Made by a program: the position numbers and the translations under genes | Shown here: positions 58,690 through 64,000 of the stretch, piece by piece | How the letters are laid out: every line of letters begins with the position of its first letter | Position numbering within the stretch: position 1 is the stretch's first letter | Assembly: GCF_022829405.1 (NCBI RefSeq) | Contig: NZ_JAKSXW010000121.1 | Coordinates: 62,001 to 126,000 of the forward strand | Length of the DNA: 64,000 bases | Reading direction: 5' to 3' | Origin: Methylobacterium sp. J-076 | Lineage (GTDB): Bacteria; Pseudomonadota; Alphaproteobacteria; Rhizobiales; Beijerinckiaceae | The notes under the pieces: generated by a model | What the model saw: only the letters and a program-made list of their open reading frames with translations | Databases searched by the model: none | What the model was told of the DNA's origin: nothing

Positions 58690-60483
58690 TTATGGCGTGC
58701 TCCGCGGCCGGACGCCACTGTCCTCGGGCCGCACCGGGTCGTCGGTGAATTGCAGACGGCGCAGGCGGGCATAGGTGCCGCCCTGCGAGACGAGGTCGTC
58801 GTGCCGGCCCGTCTCGATGACGCGCCCGCCCTCCAGCACGGCGATCAGCCCCGCATCGCGCACCGTGGACAGGCGGTGGGCGATGACGAGGACGGTGCGC
58901 CCGCGCATGAGCCGCCCGAGGGCCTCCTGCACGAGACGTTCCGATTCGGAGTCCAGCGCCGAGGTGGCCTCGTCGAGGAGGAGGATCGGCGCGTCCTTGA
59001 GGAAGGCGCGGGCGAGGGCGATCCGTTGCCGCTCGCCGCCGGAGAGACGGCCCCCGCCGGGCCCGACCCTGAACTCGTAGCCCCCCGGCAGGGCGGAGAC
59101 GAAGCCGTGCGCCGCCGCGGCCCGGGCCGCCGCCTCGATCTCGGCCCGGCCGGCGCCAGGTTTGCCGAAGCCGATGTTGGCGGCCACGGTGTCATCGAAC
59201 AGCATCACCTCCTGCGACACGACGGCGACGGCGGCCCGGAGGGAGGCCAGCGTCACGCCGCGCACGTCCTGCTCGTCGATCAGCACCCGGCCTTCATCGA
59301 CGTCGTAGAGGCGGGGCACGAGGTTGAGCAGGCTCGACTTGCCCGAGCCCGAACGCCCGACCAATGCCGTCACCGCGCCGGCGGGGGCGGTGAGGTCGAT
59401 CCCTTCCAGGGCCTGCGCGTCGGCCCGGTAGCGGAAGCGCACCGCCTCGAACCGGACTTCGCCGGCCCCGACCTTGAGCGGCTTGGCGCCCGGCGCCTCG
59501 CGGATGGTGGGGGCCTCATCCATCAGGTCGAAGTAGCGGCGCAGCGCCGCCGCCGCCTCCTGCAGGATCGCGTTGAGGTTGCCGAGCGCCCGGGCCGGCT
59601 GGGCGGCCAGCAAGAGGGCCGCGACGTAACCGGTGAAGTCGCCGACCGTGCGGTCGCCGTTGAGGACCCGCTGTCCCACCAGGACCAGCACCACCGCCAC
59701 CGCGAGGCCGCCGCCGATCTCGAGCAGCGGGTCGAGGCGCCCACGGGCGTTGGCGGCCTTCATCTTGAGGCGCCGGACCTCGTCCAGGGAGGCGGCGGCG
59801 CGGCCCTTCAGGTAGCCTTCCAGGGCGAAGGTCTTGGCGACCCGGACACCCTGGAGACTTTCGGAGATGAGGCTCGCCGTGGCGCCCATCTGCTCCTGCG
59901 TCGAGGTGGAGACCCGTCGCAGCTTCTTGCCGATCCGGCCGATGGGGCCGGCGATGAAGGGCACCGTAACGCCGGCCACCAGGGTGAGGAGCGGGTCCAT
60001 CCACAGGAGGGCGGCGACCAGCCCCACGAGCATGGCGATGTCGCGCAGCAGCACCGTCGAGATGCGGGTGAGCGCCTCCTTGATGAAGGCGAAATCGGTG
60101 GTGAAGCGCTGGGTGAGGGCGGCTGGGCTCTCCCGCCCGAGCTGGGCGAGATCGGATTCGATCAGGTGCCCGTAGAGGGCGACCTGCATGTCCGCCTCGA
60201 CGCGGGTGACGACCCTGTTGGTCAGCACCGTCTGTCCGTACAGGGCGAAGCCGCGCAGGGAGGTGACGAGGATGACGATGACCGGGCCGTAGGCGATGGC
60301 CGCGGCATCCTTCCGGTCGAAGGCGTCGAAGGCCGCCTTGATCAGCGCCGGGTAGAGGCCTGTGGAAGCCCCCACCACGGCGATCAGGCCCAGGACGACG
60401 GCCAGGGCGCTCCGGTGGGGGGAAAGCCACTCCCGCCACAGCCGGGCGAGCAGGGGGGCCGTGTCGCCGGGCAGGCGTGCCAT
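58690..60483 (-). CDS. ABC transporter, fused permease and ATPase (MsbA-like)
   Basis: A 597-residue exporter half-transporter. Six membrane helices (about 25-320) precede an ATPase domain with Walker A GRSGSGKSSLLNL near residue 378, signature LSGGERQRIALARA near 480, and Walker B ILLLDEATSALDSESE near 501. The layout and QEQMGATASLISESLQGVRV fit MsbA-type lipid A/lipid flippases of the alphaproteobacteria. Substrate is not certain. Bases 60484-60587 hold no gene. Confidence 0.9.
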   Translation of the reverse strand: MARLPGDTAPLLARLWREWLSPHRSALAVVLGLIAVVGASTGLYPALIKAAFDAFDRKDAAAIAYGPVIVILVTSLRGFALYGQTVLTNRVVTRVEADMQVALYGHLIESDLAQLGRESPAALTQRFTTDFAFIKEALTRISTVLLRDIAMLVGLVAALLWMDPLLTLVAGVTVPFIAGPIGRIGKKLRRVSTSTQEQMGATASLISESLQGVRVAKTFALEGYLKGRAAASLDEVRRLKMKAANARGRLDPLLEIGGGLAVAVVLVLVGQRVLNGDRTVGDFTGYVAALLLAAQPARALGNLNAILQEAAAALRRYFDLMDEAPTIREAPGAKPLKVGAGEVRFEAVRFRYRADAQALEGIDLTAPAGAVTALVGRSGSGKSSLLNLVPRLYDVDEGRVLIDEQDVRGVTLASLRAAVAVVSQEVMLFDDTVAANIGFGKPGAGRAEIEAAARAAAAHGFVSALPGGYEFRVGPGGGRLSGGERQRIALARAFLKDAPILLLDEATSALDSESERLVQEALGRLMRGRTVLVIAHRLSTVRDAGLIAVLEGGRVIETGRHDDLVSQGGTYARLRRLQFTDDPVRPEDSGVRPRSTP

Positions 60484-60587
60484 GGAAAGTCCGGTTCGAA
60501 CCCAAGCGCCGGCCCATGGAGCGGGGCGGCGGCTGCGGTGTGACGCCCCCGCCGCCGCGGATCAAGCCGTCCGGACGGAATGCCGGC

Positions 60588-61106
60588 TCAGCGGTCGTCG
60601 CCCTCCGGCCCGTGGTCGCCGCCCCGCCCGTGCCCGCGCCGGCCGCCGGGTCCGCCCATCGGTCCCATCGGCCGGGCCAGGATCACCGCCCGGCGCTTCT
60701 GGTCCTGATCGAGGCTGGCGTAGAGGGGCTGGGTGGCGTCGGCGAGCTTGGGCAAGGCATCGGCCCGGGTGCTCGCCGCGTCGGCCATCGCGCGCAGGGC
60801 GCCGGGGGCGTCCTCGTCGAAGCTCGGCCGGCTCTCCATGGTCGCCCGGCGCTGCTGGCGCATCTTGGCCATGTCGCGCATCGCGGCCTCCACCGGCGGC
60901 CAGAGCTTCTCCTGGTCGGGGGAGAGTTTGAGCCCGGCATGGATCGCGGCGATTCGCGCGTCGGCGAAGGCGGCCCGGTCCTCGGGCGTCAGGGCGCTCC
61001 AGCGGCCATGGGGACTGCCGTGGTGCCCGTCATGGGCCCAAGCGGCGCCCGCGAGCCCGAGGCCGAGAAGGCCGGTGGCGAGCAGGGCGGTGGTACGGCG
61101 GGTCAT
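60588..61106 (-). CDS. Periplasmic LTXXQ-motif (Spy/CpxP-like) protein, His-rich start
   Basis: A 172-residue exported protein. The signal peptide (LLATGLLGLGLAGAAWA) is followed by AHDGHHGSPHGRW, a histidine-rich segment that could bind metal ions. Two LTXXQ-type motifs (KLSPDQEKLWPPVEAAM and SLDQDQKRRAVIL) place it in the Spy/CpxP family of periplasmic chaperones and stress or metal sensors. ATG 61106 has a GAGGAGA site. It diverges from znuA across a palindromic operator, suggesting linked zinc regulation. Confidence 0.8.
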   Translation of the reverse strand: MTRRTTALLATGLLGLGLAGAAWAHDGHHGSPHGRWSALTPEDRAAFADARIAAIHAGLKLSPDQEKLWPPVEAAMRDMAKMRQQRRATMESRPSFDEDAPGALRAMADAASTRADALPKLADATQPLYASLDQDQKRRAVILARPMGPMGGPGGRRGHGRGGDHGPEGDDR

Positions 61107-61189
61107 CCCGGTCTCCTCGAAGGCAGGGGGAGGGCGCAGGGCGCCGGTCCCGTTCCCCATCACGCACCGGCGATGTATCCGCCTTGTTT

Positions 61190-61206
61190 ATGTAACAGTG
61201 TTACAT
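61190..61206. promoter_or_regulatory. Perfect palindromic operator, probable Zur-type, between LTXXQ gene and znuA
   Basis: ATGTAACAGTGTTACAT is a perfect 8+1+8 palindrome lying 31 bp before the znuA start and 84 bp from the divergent LTXXQ gene start. It resembles the symmetric AT-rich sites of Fur-family repressors such as Zur. Position and neighbour gene make zinc-dependent repression the best guess. Confidence 0.65.
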
Positions 61207-61236
61207 TATCAGGCCGGGGTCGGATGGAGGTGTGCG

Positions 61237-62151
61237 GTGAGCGGATCGGTGCGCGCGGCGATGGCCCTCGCCATGGTCGTCTGGACGGGGGTGGCGTCGG
61301 CGGCCGGATGCGGCCCGGTCCGCGCGGTGGCGACGTTCTCGATCCTCGGCGACCTCGTCCGGCAGGTCGGCGGCGGCCATGTGGAGGTGGCGACCCTGGT
61401 GGGGCCCGGCTCGGACGTCCACAGCTTCAGCCCCGCCCCCGGCGATGCCAGGATTCTGGCGCGGGCGGACATCGTCGTCGTGAACGGCCTCGGCCTCGAG
61501 GGTTGGATCGATCGCCTGATCCGCGCCTCCGGCACGAAGGCGCCGGTCGTCACGGCGAGCGGGGGCGTGGCAACCATGGAGGATGCCGACCCGCACGACC
61601 ATGGCGGCCACGACCACGGGCATGCCGACCCCCATGCCTGGCAGAACGTGGCGAACGTGAAGGTCTACGTGGCCAACATCCGGGACGGGTTGTCGAAGGT
61701 CTGCCCCGACCACGCGGCCGACTACGCGGCGGCGGCGGCGGCCTATACGGACCAGCTCGATGCCCTCGACCGGGAGGTGCAGGCCGCCATGGCGCGGATC
61801 CCGCCGCAGAACCGGCGGCTCATCACCACGCACGACGCCTTCGGCTATTTCGCCGCCGCCTACGGGCTGACGATCCTGGCGCCGCAGGGCCTTTCCACGG
61901 AAAGCGCGGCCAGCCCCCGGGACGTGGCGGCGATCATCACCCAGATCCGTCGGGAGAAGGTCCCGGCGGTCTTCCTCGAGACGGTGACCGACCCGCGGCA
62001 GATGGAGCGCATCGCCCACGAGAGCGGCGCGCGGATCGGCGGCGAGATCTACTCCGACGCCCTGTCTCCCCCCGAGGGTCCGGCCCCCACCTATCTCGCG
62101 ATGATCCGCTCGAACGTGAAGGCGTTCGAGGCGGCCCTGTCCAGCCGGTGA
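61237..62151 (+). CDS. znuA: Zinc ABC transporter substrate-binding protein ZnuA
   Basis: A 304-residue periplasmic metal-binding protein. The signal region (AAMALAMVVWTGVASAAG) is followed by VATFSILGDLVRQVGGGHVE, SDVHSFSPAPGDARILARAD with the first His ligand, a His/Asp-rich loop (DHGGHDHGHADPHAWQN) near residue 123, and THDAFGYFAAAYGL near 185. These are typical of zinc-specific (or zinc/manganese) cluster 9 receptors. GTG 61237 has GGAGG six bases upstream. znuB and znuC are not beside it in this window. Confidence 0.93.
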   Translation: MSGSVRAAMALAMVVWTGVASAAGCGPVRAVATFSILGDLVRQVGGGHVEVATLVGPGSDVHSFSPAPGDARILARADIVVVNGLGLEGWIDRLIRASGTKAPVVTASGGVATMEDADPHDHGGHDHGHADPHAWQNVANVKVYVANIRDGLSKVCPDHAADYAAAAAAYTDQLDALDREVQAAMARIPPQNRRLITTHDAFGYFAAAYGLTILAPQGLSTESAASPRDVAAIITQIRREKVPAVFLETVTDPRQMERIAHESGARIGGEIYSDALSPPEGPAPTYLAMIRSNVKAFEAALSSR

Positions 62152-62160
62152 ATCCGCGGT

Positions 62161-62174
62161 GGACGGATCCGTCC
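62161..62174 (+). terminator. Palindromic hairpin after znuA
   Basis: GGACGGATCCGTCC is a perfect 14-bp palindrome starting 10 bp after the znuA stop. It could form a short hairpin or serve as a site for a dimeric protein. No U-run follows. Confidence 0.4.
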
Positions 62175-62188
62175 GGGCTGACAGAGCG

Positions 62189-62203
62189 TAAACCAATGGT
62201 TAA
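62189..62203. promoter_or_regulatory. CtrA-like motif upstream of the heparinase gene
   Basis: On the minus strand TTAACCATTGGTTTA matches TTAA-N7-TTAA with one mismatch and contains the TTAACCAT form. It lies about 85 bp upstream of the heparinase start and downstream of znuA. Confidence 0.45.
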
Positions 62204-62287
62204 GAGGCCCGCCCTAGTTTGAAGCGGGAGGGGGCCGGCCGAACCTCGGCCGAGAGGTCTCCCGGGCCTGTGGGCATTGGAGACTGC

Positions 62288-64000
62288 GTGGCTTGGGGGC
62301 CTGATGGCTGGGGGCCTGACCGCTGGCGCCTCTACCGGTTGGTGGGGCGCGAGGTGGCACGGACCGCGCGCAGCGCCGCCGCGCGCCTGAGCGCGCCGCC
62401 CGCGATCCTGGCGCGCGTCCGTGTGGGCGCCCTCGTGATCGCGCCGCAGGATCTGCGGACCTCGGACGCGACCTTCGCCGACGACATCTACGCCGGCCTG
62501 TTCGTCTTCGCCGGGCGCTCCCTCGCGGCGGGCGGCGGTTCGCCCTTCGACTATGCGGCGCCTTCGCCGGAATGGGCGGACGAGCTCTACGGATTCGGCT
62601 GGCTGCGCCACCTGCGGGCGGCGGACACGGCGCTCGCCCGCGCCAACGCCCGCAGCTTCGTGTCCGATTTCATCGCCGGGCGCGGGGATCCCGCCCTGGC
62701 GCGCCAGACCCCGGTGGCCGCCCGGCGGCTGATCTCGTTCCTGTGCCAGTCGCCCCTGGTATTGGAGGGGGCCGATCACGGCTTCTACGACAGTTTCCTG
62801 CGGGCCATCGGCCGGAACGCGCAGCAGCTCGAGCGCGACCTGCGCCGGGGGGTGATGCCCCCCGCGCGCCTGAACGCGGCGGTGGCGCTCTGCTATGCGG
62901 GGCTGTGCTGCGAGGGGATCCAGTCCATCCTGCGGAGGGCGACGCGGGTGCTCTCCCGGGAACTGGAACGCCAGATCCTGTCCGATGGCGGGCACCGCTC
63001 CCGCAACCCACGCTTCGGGATGGAACTCCTGCTCGATCTGCTGCCGCTCCGGCAGGCCTTCCTCAGCCGTTCCGTCGAGCCGCCGGCCGCGCTCCTGCGC
63101 GCCATCGACAGGATGCTGCCGCTGCTGCGGCTGCTGCGCCATCCGGATGCGTCCCTCAGCCATTTCAACGGCATGGGCGCCACGGATGCGGACCACCTCG
63201 CCACGCTCCTCGTCTACGACGACACGTTCGGGCGGCCGATGATGCACGCGCCGAATTCGGGCTACGAGCGCCTGGAAGGCGGCCGGGTCGTCCTCACCGC
63301 CGATGTCGGCGCCAGCGCGCCGCTGCCCTATTCGGTGAGCGCCGGGGCCGGGTGCCTCTCCTTCGAAATGTCGAGCGGACCGCAGCGCATCGTCGTCAAT
63401 TGCGGCTTGCCGCCCAGCGGCCCGGAGATGCGCCAGCTCGCCCGCTCCACGGCCGCCCACTCCACCGCCACCGTCGCCGACGCCTCGTCCTGCCGCTTCG
63501 TTGTGAAGGCCGGCTGGTGGTGGGAGCGCCGGATGAGCGCGTGGCTAAGCCGCCGCCTGGGGCCGGTGGTCCTACGGGGGCCGGTCGCCGTGGCCGCCGA
63601 GCGGGTGGAGGAGGAGGATGGGATCGTCCTCGCCGCCCGGCACGACGGCTACGTGCTGGAATTCGGCCTCGTCCACGAGCGGCGGTGGCACCTGTTCCCG
63701 GCCGAAGGACGGCTCGAAGGGCGCGACGCCTTCGTCCGCGCGGGCAATGGCGTGGTCAAGAGGCTGCCGGGGCGGCCCCGGGGGCAGTCCGTGGCGGTGC
63801 GGTTCCACATCCACCCGGCCATCGCCGTGCGCACCGTGCCGGGCGGCATCGAGCTCGCCTCGGCACTCGGGGAGGTCTGGCTGTTCGACGCCGAGGGCGC
63901 GGAGGTGCGCATCGAGGAAAGCGTGTATTTCTCCGGCCTCAGCGGACCGCGCCGGACGGACCAGATCGTGCTCTACCTCGCCGTGACCGACGCCGCCGAG
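62288..64000 (+). CDS. Heparinase II/III family protein (3' end outside window)
   Basis: An open frame of 571 codons runs to the window end without a stop. It resembles the heparinase II/III-like proteins of Hyphomicrobiales, which are probably polysaccharide lyases or surface glycan enzymes. Seen are YGFGWLRHLRAAD near residue 102, LSHFNGMGATDADHLATLL near 290, SGYERLEGGRVVLTADVG near 325, and VYFSGLSGPRRTDQIVLYL close to the end, a characteristic finish for the family. GTG 62288 has GGAG five bases upstream; GTG 62270 is an alternative. Its first residues carry a small repeat (WGPDGWGPD). Confidence 0.85.
   Translation, partial: MAWGPDGWGPDRWRLYRLVGREVARTARSAAARLSAPPAILARVRVGALVIAPQDLRTSDATFADDIYAGLFVFAGRSLAAGGGSPFDYAAPSPEWADELYGFGWLRHLRAADTALARANARSFVSDFIAGRGDPALARQTPVAARRLISFLCQSPLVLEGADHGFYDSFLRAIGRNAQQLERDLRRGVMPPARLNAAVALCYAGLCCEGIQSILRRATRVLSRELERQILSDGGHRSRNPRFGMELLLDLLPLRQAFLSRSVEPPAALLRAIDRMLPLLRLLRHPDASLSHFNGMGATDADHLATLLVYDDTFGRPMMHAPNSGYERLEGGRVVLTADVGASAPLPYSVSAGAGCLSFEMSSGPQRIVVNCGLPPSGPEMRQLARSTAAHSTATVADASSCRFVVKAGWWWERRMSAWLSRRLGPVVLRGPVAVAAERVEEEDGIVLAARHDGYVLEFGLVHERRWHLFPAEGRLEGRDAFVRAGNGVVKRLPGRPRGQSVAVRFHIHPAIAVRTVPGGIELASALGEVWLFDAEGAEVRIEESVYFSGLSGPRRTDQIVLYLAVTDAAE

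Overview
The window is very GC-rich chromosomal DNA of an alphaproteobacterium. It carries ctrA, a NepR homologue, CobN-type aerobic cobalamin synthesis, an OhrR homologue, DUF2778 and DUF2865 proteins, and short palindromic repeats typical of Hyphomicrobiales (Rhizobiales). The small class I cytochrome c resembles the cytochrome cH of methylotrophs, so a Methylobacterium/Methylorubrum-like species is the best guess. This is an inference, not a database result.

Region 1 (1-14200) is the aerobic cobalamin pathway. A cobalamin riboswitch (14200 to 14037, minus strand) heads cbtB-cbtA (cobalt uptake), a DUF1636 protein, cobW, cobN, cobG, cobH, cobI and cobJ, most of them joined by 4-bp ATGA or GTGA overlaps. 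After cobJ comes cobK on the opposite strand, then cobL-cobE-cobM-cobB again on the minus strand. cobK is therefore embedded antisense in what may be one long transcript. Three GC-rich repeat segments lie in frame inside cobG and cobN, and a fourth copy lies between cobJ and cobK.

Region 2 (14250-30062) is an exopolysaccharide locus: a Tat-exported GH44-like glycosidase, two GT2 glycosyltransferases, a Gfo/Idh/MocA oxidoreductase, a DUF6492 protein, a WecG/TagA glycosyltransferase, a sugar epimerase, a flippase, an O-antigen ligase/polymerase, and a Wzc/GumC-like co-polymerase with a degenerate kinase P-loop. A UDP-glucuronate 4-epimerase-like protein and a UDP-sugar dehydrogenase close it. 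A nepR homologue (general stress anti-sigma factor) sits inside the locus.

Region 3 (30063-44147) is mixed core genome: cytochrome c, OhrR, xerD with a small membrane protein, aroK-aroB, tRNA-Thr(CGU), a DUF2778 (Tlde1-like) protein, a CitG/MdcB-like protein, a proline-rich OmpA protein, DUF2865, CreA, an exported cysteine protein, cysS and a trypsin-like protease.

Region 4 (44148-52656) is cell cycle and flagellum: ctrA divergent from fliI-fliJ, an LPG-synthase-like membrane protein, a diguanylate cyclase, flhA and a glycine-zipper protein. Motifs resembling CtrA sites lie upstream of flhA and of two other genes.

Region 5 (52657-64000) holds a second surface polysaccharide cluster (two glycosyltransferase-like proteins plus KpsE and KpsT homologues, with no permease in view), ilvE, an MsbA-like exporter, an LTXXQ periplasmic protein divergent from znuA with a perfect palindromic operator between them, and a heparinase II/III protein cut by the window end.
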